Assembly (NCBI GenBank): GCA_017404515.1
Contig: JAFRCG010000028.1
Span: 1-64,000 of the forward strand
DNA from: Candidatus Saccharimonadota bacterium
GTDB taxonomy: Bacteria; Patescibacteriota; Saccharimonadia; Saccharimonadales; Saccharimonadaceae
DNA: 64,000 nt
Reading direction: 5' to 3'
This document shows positions 1-7,389 of this stretch, one piece after another (position 1 is the stretch's first letter; every line of letters starts with the position of its first letter). The notes beneath the pieces were generated by a model. It did not search any database. It saw only the letters and a program-made list of their open reading frames with translations, and was not told the origin of the DNA. The position numbers and the translations under genes were made by a program.

Positions 1-38
1 CAGCATTCATCCAGAGCCAGGATCAAACTCTCCATTAA
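1..38 (-). rRNA. rrs: 16S ribosomal RNA, 5' end only (partial)
   Basis: The reverse complement reads into the universal 16S 5' motif AGAGTTTGATCCTGGCTC at positions 31 down to 14. By comparison with E. coli numbering the mature 5' end should lie about 8 bases before this motif, near 38. The rest of the gene runs off the left edge. The sequence directly after the motif (CTGG then ATGAATGCTG) differs slightly from the common CAGGATGAACGCTG form. Confidence 0.95.
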
Positions 39-264
39 GGACCTCTTTATGGATTCCTGACGCAATATCTTCTCTTGAAGATCTGCCGGCGTCCAAGGTC
101 AAAATTAGAAAATTTGAATACTCAAATTGAAAAAACTGACGAATGATATAGATTTTTATGCGGATACATTTCGTATAACCAGATAAAAATCAATAAATTG
201 CACAACTGAATTGTTAAATTCCGCTAAGCAACTTCAATAAAGATGTCTCGCAGTTGTTAGACTA
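39..264 (-). other. rRNA operon leader
   Basis: This is the stretch between the predicted rRNA transcription start and the 16S 5' end, about 225 bases with no gene. A segment near 205-225, read on the minus strand as GGAATTTAACAA, loosely resembles a boxA antitermination element, but the match is too weak to call. Inverted segments that could pair with the 3' flank of 16S cannot be tested because that flank is outside the window. Confidence 0.5.
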
Positions 265-270
265 TCTCCT

Positions 271-299
271 ATCTTATCGCATTTTCAAAGATAAGTCAA
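271..299 (-). promoter_or_regulatory. rRNA operon promoter
   Basis: On the minus strand there is TTGACT (294-299), a 17-base spacer, then TAAGAT (271-276). This is a near-consensus housekeeping sigma promoter that fires toward the 16S gene. Transcription should begin near 264. Confidence 0.85.
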
Positions 300-361
300 C
301 AGTTTTTTTGAGATTTTTTCAATTTTTCAAACTTTTTTGACTAGATTTTATCAATTTCTGG

Positions 362-817
362 CTAAAATTTGCCACCCGCTAGCAAAAACGCTGCCACGCC
401 CAACAAAATTCCGATTATCGCCCCTACAATCACCTGCGGGATTGTGTGTCCTTCCACGATTTTCATTGGCTTGGTCTTAGCATTATCGTCACTTCTTGCA
501 ATCTCATTTAGAAGTCTCCCCTGTTCCCCTACCGCATAACGCACATTTACGGCGTCATATACAAAAATTATCGTTGTGCAGAGTGCTAGCACAAACACCG
601 GCGTATCAAACCCATACATCAAACCAATTGCCGTAGTCAGCGCCATAAAACTAGCAGTGTGCCCAGACGGCATCCCACCAGATTTAAACGCAAAATACAA
701 AAAATCAGAAAAAGTGAATTTGCTTCTTTTCTTTGCTAAACCAGTTATTAGCTTGCAGAGTTGTGCCACCAACCATCCCGACACAAACGCCCCAAATAAA
801 AATATTGCCTTTTCCAT
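362..817 (-). CDS. DUF212 / divergent PAP2 family membrane protein
   Basis: A 151-residue integral membrane protein of the DUF212 (YuiD-like, acid phosphatase/vanadium haloperoxidase-related) family. The family signature is visible as GGMPSGHTA at about residues 47-55, which resembles the PSGH phosphatase motif of PAP2 enzymes, followed by DAVNVRYAVGEQ. There are hydrophobic segments at the N-terminus, around 60-85 and at the C-terminus. The true substrate of this family is unknown; a role in lipid or isoprenoid phosphate hydrolysis is only inferred from the motif. The start ATG at 817 follows a -10 box by six bases, so the mRNA is probably leaderless. Length matches the family. Confidence 0.85.
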   Translation of the reverse strand: MEKAIFLFGAFVSGWLVAQLCKLITGLAKKRSKFTFSDFLYFAFKSGGMPSGHTASFMALTTAIGLMYGFDTPVFVLALCTTIIFVYDAVNVRYAVGEQGRLLNEIARSDDNAKTKPMKIVEGHTIPQVIVGAIIGILLGVAAFLLAGGKF

Positions 818-823
818 ACTCTC

Positions 824-829
824 ATTATA
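824..829 (-). promoter_or_regulatory. -10 box six bases before the ATG (leaderless)
   Basis: TATAAT preceded by TGG (extended -10) sits six bases before the DUF212 start codon at 817. Transcription would therefore start at or next to the A of the ATG, and there is no room for a Shine-Dalgarno site. Confidence 0.6.
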
Positions 830-864
830 CCATAATAACTTTAGATTTATAAAAACCAGAAATA

Positions 865-887
865 GAGGCAGATTTTAGATCTGCCTC
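865..887 (-). terminator. Hairpin after the surface protein gene
   Basis: A perfect 9-bp inverted repeat (GAGGCAGAT / ATCTGCCTC, 5-base loop) lies downstream of the stop codon at 946 and upstream of the DUF212 gene. On the minus strand it is followed by only a short T-rich run, so it may be a weak intrinsic terminator. Confidence 0.5.
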
Positions 888-945
888 TTAGAAACTATGT
901 TGCAGTGTTATCTAGGTGAACTATATTGTTTTTTATTACAGTACT

Positions 946-2247
946 CTATCTGTCGCTACTTTTTTCTCCTTTCTTTTGATTATTAGATTTATATTTGCCA
1001 AAGAACAAAAACCACCAACCCACCACTAGAGCTACCGCTATCAACACTATCGTTATCAGCCATAGCGTGCTTGGTTTTTCATTTGTTTCTTTGCCTAATT
1101 CCGGTACCCCCACATCATCACTGTCAGATACAGTTATTGCCTCAACATTCGTTGTCGTTTTTTCATTTTCACTGGCATTACTATCGCTATTATCTGCAAT
1201 CTCCAAAACAATGCTCGTTTTTTTCTGGTTGCTGTTTTGGTTATTGGCTGAGTCGCTACTTTGGTCATTGCTCTTGTTTCCCTGTTGTGCATCATTTAAA
1301 GTCGCTACTAGCTCCTTATTAGCTAAACTGCTGTCTACGCCAGATGCCGTCTCGTCAATCGGCCCACTAGTTGGTTCATCGGCTGAACCATCCGTCAGCC
1401 CATCGGTAGATTCTCCAGTCGGATCATCAGCTGGTCCATCAGTTGAGCTACCAGTCAAACCACCAGTTGAGGCATCGGTAGTATCAGTTGGCTCATCTGT
1501 CGGCTCAACTGGATCATCTGGCACTATCTTATAAATTGGTGGCCAATCTCCTGACTCATACACCACGCTCTCTATCGCCGCCGTCAAAACAGCATCCTCA
1601 TCAGCCGGAATTTCCAATCTATTCCCAAGATGATCATATGGCTGATATTGTATCTTATTTCCATCCAATATTTCCGCCCTACACTCTGTTGCCTGTCCAG
1701 ATAAGAACACCGTGGAATTTGTGCATCTACTATAGTCAATCCTTCCAGTCAAACTTTTGTTACTAGAAATTATCAAATTATAAAACATCCTACCAGTTTC
1801 ATTCTCGTACAAATCTCCACCCCGGTTTGCAAACGAATTAATCGGGATTATCTCGCCATTCTCCCATGTACTACTCAGGCGCACAGCCAAACCAACATCT
1901 ACTATCGTCTCGTCGTCAAAACCACCATTTCCTGCCATACTTAGTTCATAATCACTTGGATCCATGCCGAATCCAATATGGACATAATTTGGAAATTCAA
2001 GCTCCTCTGTTTCGTCAACTTTTTCATACTTTGCTTCCAAATATGACTCACCCGGAATTATTTTAGTAATCACAAAGTTCGTCAAAGTATTCACCGGGAA
2101 AACTGGTGGATCTACCAATATTGATTTAGCCGAGACATCATTTACTGGCATCATATTATTTACCGTGCCTGCTAATATTGCCATGGCTAAAAGTAGCATC
2201 GAGGCCTTTTTAAATTTTGTTAATTTTCGCGTTTTTAGTTCGCGCAT
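946..2247 (-). CDS. Secreted, membrane-anchored surface protein with Thr/Asp/Pro-rich stalk
   Basis: A 433-residue protein of unknown function. Residues 1-40 form a signal peptide with a basic start, a hydrophobic core (MLLLAMAILAG) and a VSA cleavage-like site. Residues about 42-250 look like a folded extracellular region. About 250-305 is a low-complexity stalk of repeated T/S-D-G-P-E units, and the following Ser/Asn-rich linker leads to one membrane helix at about 395-417 with a basic cytoplasmic tail. This layout fits a Gram-positive-type surface protein anchored by its C-terminus, with no LPXTG motif seen. A ribosome binding site (AAGGAGA) precedes the ATG. The 128-bp repeat element lies just upstream. 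Ligand or partner cannot be inferred. Confidence 0.7.
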   Translation of the reverse strand: MRELKTRKLTKFKKASMLLLAMAILAGTVNNMMPVNDVSAKSILVDPPVFPVNTLTNFVITKIIPGESYLEAKYEKVDETEELEFPNYVHIGFGMDPSDYELSMAGNGGFDDETIVDVGLAVRLSSTWENGEIIPINSFANRGGDLYENETGRMFYNLIISSNKSLTGRIDYSRCTNSTVFLSGQATECRAEILDGNKIQYQPYDHLGNRLEIPADEDAVLTAAIESVVYESGDWPPIYKIVPDDPVEPTDEPTDTTDASTGGLTGSSTDGPADDPTGESTDGLTDGSADEPTSGPIDETASGVDSSLANKELVATLNDAQQGNKSNDQSSDSANNQNSNQKKTSIVLEIADNSDSNASENEKTTTNVEAITVSDSDDVGVPELGKETNEKPSTLWLITIVLIAVALVVGWWFLFFGKYKSNNQKKGEKSSDR

Positions 2248-2297
2248 AAATCTCCTTTTACAAATTATTTGCCACTCAGCATATCAATCCAGCAAAA

Positions 2298-2425
2298 CCT
2301 ATCCAAGCATAAGCCCGTTAAATCGTAACATCCCACTTTTCTATCAAGCTCATGCTTGCACAGGTTTTACCTTTGTGCTAAACAGGAGTGTTACAAAACT
2401 CTATTGCTTAAAAATATCCCCAAAA
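2298..2425 (-). repeat. 128-bp intergenic repeat, copy 1
   Basis: This 128-bp segment is identical, base for base, to 62099-62226. It contains an inverted pair CAAGCAT / ATGCTTG. Both copies sit in the same orientation between the end of one minus-strand gene and the start of the next. A short related fragment (GCTCATGCTTGC followed by AGGTTTT) occurs at about 13510-13530. Confidence 0.9.
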
Positions 2426-2462
2426 CTACCCCAAAATCCACCAAAATTCCCTCAAAAAATAA

Positions 2463-2483
2463 GTGTTGTAGAATTTACAACAC
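2463..2483. repeat. TGTTGTA palindrome next to repeat copy 1
   Basis: GTGTTGTA and TACAACAC form an 8-bp inverted repeat. A related longer palindrome stands at the equivalent place beside the other copy of the 128-bp repeat (62252-62276). It could be a protein-binding operator or part of the mobile or processed unit. Confidence 0.7.
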
Positions 2484-2517
2484 CTATTTCTAACTTAACT
2501 TCTTTTCGCTCAACTAA

Positions 2518-2543
2518 CAGGGGTCGGCATTAACCGACCCCTG
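2518..2543. terminator. Strong hairpin downstream of gyrA
   Basis: A perfect 10-bp stem (CAGGGGTCGG / CCGACCCCTG, 6-base loop) lies 34 bases after the gyrA stop codon. The T-run is on the plus-strand side (2549-2556), so as an intrinsic terminator it points rightward. For gyrA mRNA it may act as a 3'-end stabiliser or a weak terminator. Confidence 0.6.
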
Positions 2544-2576
2544 CTGCTATTTTTTTGTATTTTTCAGCCAAATTGT

Positions 2577-5138
2577 TTATTTTGCAGCTTTTTCAAGCGG
2601 TGTTTCTGGCGCTTCTGACTTTTCTTCTTCCTCTTCAGGCAAAACTATACCAATAGAAGCCACTGTATCACCTTCACTCATCCGCATAATCCTCACCCCT
2701 TGAGTTGCCCGTCCTAGTGTTGGAATTTCTTTCATTGCCACCCTAATTGCCTGACCCTTAGTAGACATCATAATCACCTCTTTGGCTGCTGGGTCTAATG
2801 TGTGGACTGCCACAATTGGGCCAGTCTTGGTAGTGACAGACGCTACTTTGATTCCTACGCCACCTCTTTTATGTACTGGGAAATTAGACACCGCAGTAGC
2901 TTTTCCGTAACCATTAGCAGAGATCGCTAGAAGTTTTTGTGATGGATCAGTCACAATGTCCATACCCACAATCTCATCTTTTAGACGAAGTCTCATACCG
3001 CGTACACCTCTGGCGCTTCTACCCATTGCGCGTACTTGGTTTTCGTTAAACCTTACTGCCTGACCTGCTGAGGTGGAAATGATAATATCGTTAGAACCAG
3101 TAGTTCCCTTTACCCACTTTAGCTCATCACCTTCATCTAGTTTTATTGTAATCAAGCCATTTGTTCTAATATTCTCATAATCTTTGATTGCGGTCTTCTT
3201 TATTGTTCCCTTCTTGGTCGCCATAAAGAGATATCCCTCATCACCAAGCTCATTCCCCTGTTTGATGATTGCCGTAATCTTCTCATCTGGGTGCATGTTT
3301 AACATATTCACTGCCGCTGTTCCCTTGGCAGACAGAGACGCCTGTGGTACCTCGTAAGCCTTTGAGCGGAAAACCCGCCCCTGTGAAGTAAAGAATAGCA
3401 AGAAATCATGTGAGTTTGCCGTAATAATCTGAGAAATCACATCTTCTTCCTTGGTTGTCATTCCACGCTTACCTTTACCGCCCCTGTTTTGCTTGCGGAA
3501 GTCATTCTGAGACACACGCTTCATGTAGTTCTCTGCCGTTAGCAAGATTACGCTTTCTTCCTCTGGGATCAGCTCCTCTTCAGAGAATTTGCCTACTTCA
3601 TGATTGATAATCTTTGAACGACGAGGATCGCCATACTTTTCTTTCAGTGCCAGAAGTTCCTCTTTTATCACCTTCAAGATTTCGTTTTCGTCTGCCAAGA
3701 TCGCCTCTAATTTCTTGATTAGTTCGTGCAATTCTTTTAGCTCTTCCTCAATCTTATCGCGCTCTAGCCCTTGGAGTCTTCTTAGCTGCATCGCCAAAAT
3801 TGCTGCTGCCTGTATCTCTGACAAGCCAAACTTATTCATCAATCTTTTATCAGCATCATCGTAGCTTTCGCGGATGGTCTTAATCACTTCATCGATGTTA
3901 TCTAGAGCAATCTTCAAACCTTCCAAGATATGGGCGCGTTCTTTTGCTTTCTTTAGGTCAAACTCCGTCCTTCTTCTTACTACTTTCTGACGGTGCTTAA
4001 TGAATTCACCCAAAATCTCTTTTAGCCCCAAGATTCTCGGTTGGATACCATCCACCAACGCCAACATATTGTAGTGGAAAGTAGTCTGAAGCCCTGTCAT
4101 CTTGTATAGCTGATTCAGAATCTTCTTCGGGAAGGCATCTTTCTTTAGTTCCACTACTACGCGGATTTTACCTCTAGCAGATTCATCTCTTGCATCAGCA
4201 ATATGATCAAGTTTTTTATTCAATACTAGCTCGCGGACCTTCTCTATAAAGCCCTCTTTACTCATACCATAAGGTACTTCTGTAATAACAATGTTATAAC
4301 GGCCATTCTTGCGCTCTTCAATATTAGCTACTGCCCTAATTGTTACCGAACCCTTACCAGTAGCATAAGCCTGTTTCATTGGCGCGCCGCCATAAACTTC
4401 TGCCCCTGTTGGAAAATCCGGACCCTTCACATGTTTCATCAAATCATCTAGGGTAATTTCTGGATTATCAATCTGTGCCACTGTAGCATCTACTAATTCC
4501 CCCAGATTATGTGGTGGAATATTAGTAGCCATACCTACGGCAATACCCATCTGCCCGTTCAAGAGAATATTAGGCAGAGCCGCTGGCAAAACCACTGGTT
4601 CCTGTTCAGAACCATCAAAGTTATCCCTAAAATCAACTGTTTCTTTCTCGATATCGGTCAAAAGTTCGGTCCCCACCTTGTCCATTCTAGCCTCAGTATA
4701 CCTTGAAGCAGCCGCCTCATCACCGTCCATTGAGCCAAAGTTACCTTGTCCCTCAATCAAGGTGTAACGCATTTTCCAAGGCTGCGCCAAATTCACCATT
4801 GCATCATAGATAGAAGAATCACCGTGTGGGTGATATTTACCCATCACCTCACCTACGATACGCGCAGACTTCACTGTTGCATGTGGTGCTTTCCATCCAT
4901 TTTTGTTCATCGCATAGAGAATACGGCGATTCACTGGTTTCAAGCCATCTCTTACATCTGGAAGCGCACGGTCAATAATCACTGACATCGAATACCTTAG
5001 GAAGTAATCTTCCATCGTGCTTTCTACTGTCCGAAGCTCAATTCCGTCTATTACTTTTGTTTCACTTTTTTCTTCAGAGGTATTATCTTCTGGTTCTGGC
5101 ACCTCTGGTATGTTTTCTTTAACATCTTCTTTTACCAT
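2577..5138 (-). CDS. gyrA: DNA gyrase subunit A
   Basis: An 853-residue type IIA topoisomerase subunit that cleaves and rejoins DNA and, with GyrB, introduces negative supercoils. The catalytic tyrosine is Y147 in AASRYTEARM. The quinolone-binding segment reads HGDSSIYD with Ser108 and Asp112 at the positions of E. coli Ser83 and Asp87, so the sensitive-type residues are present. A coiled-coil arm spans about residues 390-480 and the C-terminal beta-propeller carries a gyrase box-like stretch (QNRGGKGKRG, about 535-545). There is an extra acidic N-terminal extension of about 30 residues. It starts 9 bases after gyrB with a strong AAGGAGG site, so the two form one operon. Confidence 0.97.
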   Translation of the reverse strand: MVKEDVKENIPEVPEPEDNTSEEKSETKVIDGIELRTVESTMEDYFLRYSMSVIIDRALPDVRDGLKPVNRRILYAMNKNGWKAPHATVKSARIVGEVMGKYHPHGDSSIYDAMVNLAQPWKMRYTLIEGQGNFGSMDGDEAAASRYTEARMDKVGTELLTDIEKETVDFRDNFDGSEQEPVVLPAALPNILLNGQMGIAVGMATNIPPHNLGELVDATVAQIDNPEITLDDLMKHVKGPDFPTGAEVYGGAPMKQAYATGKGSVTIRAVANIEERKNGRYNIVITEVPYGMSKEGFIEKVRELVLNKKLDHIADARDESARGKIRVVVELKKDAFPKKILNQLYKMTGLQTTFHYNMLALVDGIQPRILGLKEILGEFIKHRQKVVRRRTEFDLKKAKERAHILEGLKIALDNIDEVIKTIRESYDDADKRLMNKFGLSEIQAAAILAMQLRRLQGLERDKIEEELKELHELIKKLEAILADENEILKVIKEELLALKEKYGDPRRSKIINHEVGKFSEEELIPEEESVILLTAENYMKRVSQNDFRKQNRGGKGKRGMTTKEEDVISQIITANSHDFLLFFTSQGRVFRSKAYEVPQASLSAKGTAAVNMLNMHPDEKITAIIKQGNELGDEGYLFMATKKGTIKKTAIKDYENIRTNGLITIKLDEGDELKWVKGTTGSNDIIISTSAGQAVRFNENQVRAMGRSARGVRGMRLRLKDEIVGMDIVTDPSQKLLAISANGYGKATAVSNFPVHKRGGVGIKVASVTTKTGPIVAVHTLDPAAKEVIMMSTKGQAIRVAMKEIPTLGRATQGVRIMRMSEGDTVASIGIVLPEEEEEKSEAPETPLEKAAK

Positions 5139-5147
5139 ATTGCCTCC

Positions 5148-7130
5148 TTAAAAGTCTAGATCATCCAAATTAACTTTTGCGGCTCCAGCCTGAATAAAGT
5201 TTTTACGAAGATCGACCTGATCCCCCATCAGCTTCGTAAAGATTGCATCCGCTTTCTCTGCATCTTCAATGTTCACCTGTATCAGCACCCTATTTTCTGG
5301 ATTCATTGTGGTCTCCCAGAGCTGTTTTGCATCCATCTCACCAAGACCTTTAAACCTCTGTTGTGCTGTATATCCAGCCTGCTTAAATCTCTCCTGACCT
5401 TCATCAATTTTGGTCCCGGCTTTCTTCTTTTCCTCAATCTTCTCTGTTAATGCCTTTTCTAGCGCATCTTCATCATAGAGGTAATCAATCTTGCGAGTAT
5501 TTCCTGTACCCTTGATCAAGCCAAATAGTGGCGGCTTTGCCAAATAGACATGCCCTGCTTTAATCACCTCTGGCATATAGCGGAAAAAGAAAGTAAGTAG
5601 TAGCGTAGAAATATGTGAGCCATCCACATCGGCATCGGTCATAAACACAATCTTGTCGTATCTGAGACCCGCAATATCAAATTGCTCGCCAATACCTACG
5701 CCTAGACCCTTTATCAGGGAGACTAGCTCTTGGTTGGCTAACATCTTGTCTAGCCTTGCCCTCTCGGTGTTTAGCACTTTACCTCTTAGTGGCAAAATCG
5801 CCTGGATCTTTGGATCGCGACCTTCCTTAGCCGAACCAGCCGCCGAATTACCCTCTACGATAAAGAGCTCACATTCACTTCTGTCTCTAGAAGAGCAATC
5901 TGCCAATTTGGATGGTAAATTCAACCCTTCAAACGCACCCTTGCGGATGACATTATCTCTAGCTGCTCTTGCTGCCTTTCTAGCTCTGGCCGCCAAAGTT
6001 GCCTTAGAGACAATCTTCTTTGCAATCTGTGGATTTTCCTCTAGGTAATACCCAAAGTACTCACTCATTACCTTGTCGACATAGCCGCGCACCTCCGGAT
6101 TTCCTAGCTTGTTCTTGGTCTGACCTTCAAACTGTGGATCTGGTAATTTTACCAAAATCACCGCTGTCAAACCTTCTTTGATGTCATCTCCGGTCAGATT
6201 CTCTTCTTTCTCTTTCAGTAAGCCATTTTTCCTTGCATAATCATTAATCGTGCGATTTAATGCCGTCCTAAATCCTACTACATGCATACCACCATCAGGG
6301 GTCAGCACATTGTTGGCAAACGGCTTCATCGTCTCAGAGAAAGTATCATTATACTGTACGGCAATTTCCACTTCAGAATCTTCTATCTGTTTCTCTACAT
6401 AGAAAATATCATCTGCTAGTACTTCTTTTCCGTTGTTGAGGCGTTTTACATAAGATTTGATACCCCCTTCAAAATAGAATGATTCTTTCTCCCCTGTTCT
6501 CTCATCTACGACAGAAATCAAAATCCCCTTTGTCAGATACGCCTGGTGTCGAGCATAACTTGCCACCCAGCCATAATCAAAAGTAGTTGTCTCCTTAAAA
6601 ATAGTTGGATCTGGATAAAATGTGATGGAAGTTCCCTGTCTGTCGGTCTTGCCGGTCACCTCTAATGGTTTTACGGTTTTACCAGTATCAAACTCTATGT
6701 GATTTATCTTTCCATCTCTATAGACCTCTGCCACCATTCGCGTAGAAAGCGCGTTTACCACCGAAGAACCTACACCGTGGAGACCAGATGACACCTTGTA
6801 TCCACCATCACCAAACTTACCACCTGCGTGTAGCACCGTCAGCACTGTTTCCAGCGTAGAAAGATGCGTTTTAGGGTGCAAATCTACTGGGATACCACGC
6901 CCATTATCATCTACTCGTACTCCCCCGTCTGCTAATATTGTTATTTTTATCTTAGTTGCATATCCTGCAATCGCCTCATCGATGGAGTTATCTGCAATTT
7001 CCTTGATTAAGTGATGTAGCCCATCATAGCCAGTCGACCCGATATACATACCTGGGCGCTTGCGTACTGGCTCTAGCCCCTCCAAAACCTGGATTTGTGA
7101 GCTATCATAACTATTAGCTTTCTCAGCCAT
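5148..7130 (-). CDS. gyrB: DNA gyrase subunit B
   Basis: A 660-residue ATPase subunit of gyrase. The GHKL ATP-binding fold is at the N-terminus (ADNSIDEA, DNGRGIPVD, HAGGKFG, GLHGVGSSVVNALS). The TOPRIM metal site is visible as EGNSAAGSAKEGRD and DADVDGSHIS. The C-terminal GyrA-binding motif appears as QRFKGLGEMDAKQLWETTM. Length is that of the short (Gram-positive type) GyrB without the proteobacterial insert. It is first in the gyrB-gyrA operon under the promoter at 7167-7195. The early residues (QIQVLEGLEPVRKRPGMYIG) are canonical, which supports the ATG at 7130. Confidence 0.97.
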   Translation of the reverse strand: MAEKANSYDSSQIQVLEGLEPVRKRPGMYIGSTGYDGLHHLIKEIADNSIDEAIAGYATKIKITILADGGVRVDDNGRGIPVDLHPKTHLSTLETVLTVLHAGGKFGDGGYKVSSGLHGVGSSVVNALSTRMVAEVYRDGKINHIEFDTGKTVKPLEVTGKTDRQGTSITFYPDPTIFKETTTFDYGWVASYARHQAYLTKGILISVVDERTGEKESFYFEGGIKSYVKRLNNGKEVLADDIFYVEKQIEDSEVEIAVQYNDTFSETMKPFANNVLTPDGGMHVVGFRTALNRTINDYARKNGLLKEKEENLTGDDIKEGLTAVILVKLPDPQFEGQTKNKLGNPEVRGYVDKVMSEYFGYYLEENPQIAKKIVSKATLAARARKAARAARDNVIRKGAFEGLNLPSKLADCSSRDRSECELFIVEGNSAAGSAKEGRDPKIQAILPLRGKVLNTERARLDKMLANQELVSLIKGLGVGIGEQFDIAGLRYDKIVFMTDADVDGSHISTLLLTFFFRYMPEVIKAGHVYLAKPPLFGLIKGTGNTRKIDYLYDEDALEKALTEKIEEKKKAGTKIDEGQERFKQAGYTAQQRFKGLGEMDAKQLWETTMNPENRVLIQVNIEDAEKADAIFTKLMGDQVDLRKNFIQAGAAKVNLDDLDF

Positions 7131-7166
7131 CTTAGCTTACCTCAACTTTATTTATTAACTTCTTCT

Positions 7167-7195
7167 ATCATACACCTTATAGCTCAAATTTTCAA
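7167..7195 (-). promoter_or_regulatory. gyrBA promoter
   Basis: Minus strand TTGAAA (7190-7195), 17-base spacer, TATGAT (7167-7172). Transcription should start near 7160, giving a leader of about 30 bases. The same hexamers and spacing drive the structured RNA at 11.9 kb. Confidence 0.8.
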
Positions 7196-7338
7196 GAGAA
7201 AAGCACCTCATCTCCACCCCTGTCAAATCCACAAAAATCAAATTTTATTTGTAGCTATAAGCCTTTTACAGGCGATTTCAGACACCTTTTTTACAAAGTA
7301 GCGTCTATATACTATTTTTAGTCCAAAACCGCCTAAAA

Positions 7339-7354
7339 ACGCGTCCTGGCGCGT
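7339..7354 (-). terminator. Intrinsic terminator after the VirD4-like gene
   Basis: On the minus strand a stem ACGCG / CGCGT is followed by TTTTTA about 35 bases downstream of the stop codon at 7390. The remaining 130 bases up to gyrB show nothing further that I can interpret. Confidence 0.6.
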
Positions 7355-7389
7355 CAAGGGTACAATCTTTATTTAAGCATAAGCACTGC

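Noticed and set aside
1330-1500. Regularly spaced repeats in the surface gene considered as a CRISPR array
   Set aside because: The repeats are short, in frame, imperfect and encode a Thr/Asp/Gly stalk. No array of repeats and unique spacers and no cas gene was seen anywhere in the window.
995-1534. 179-residue plus-strand ORF opposite the surface protein stalk
   Set aside because: It mirrors the low-complexity stalk codons of the minus-strand gene, which has a signal peptide, ribosome site and membrane anchor. The antisense frame is a shadow.
2165-2533. Plus-strand ORFs at 2165-2533 and 62071-62262 sharing a long identical peptide
   Set aside because: The shared peptide comes only from the 128-bp DNA repeat. 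Neither has a ribosome site and both lie across intergenic elements and promoters.
2577-5138. Possible quinolone-resistance changes in gyrA
   Set aside because: Ser108 and Asp112 (E. coli 83 and 87) are the sensitive-type residues.
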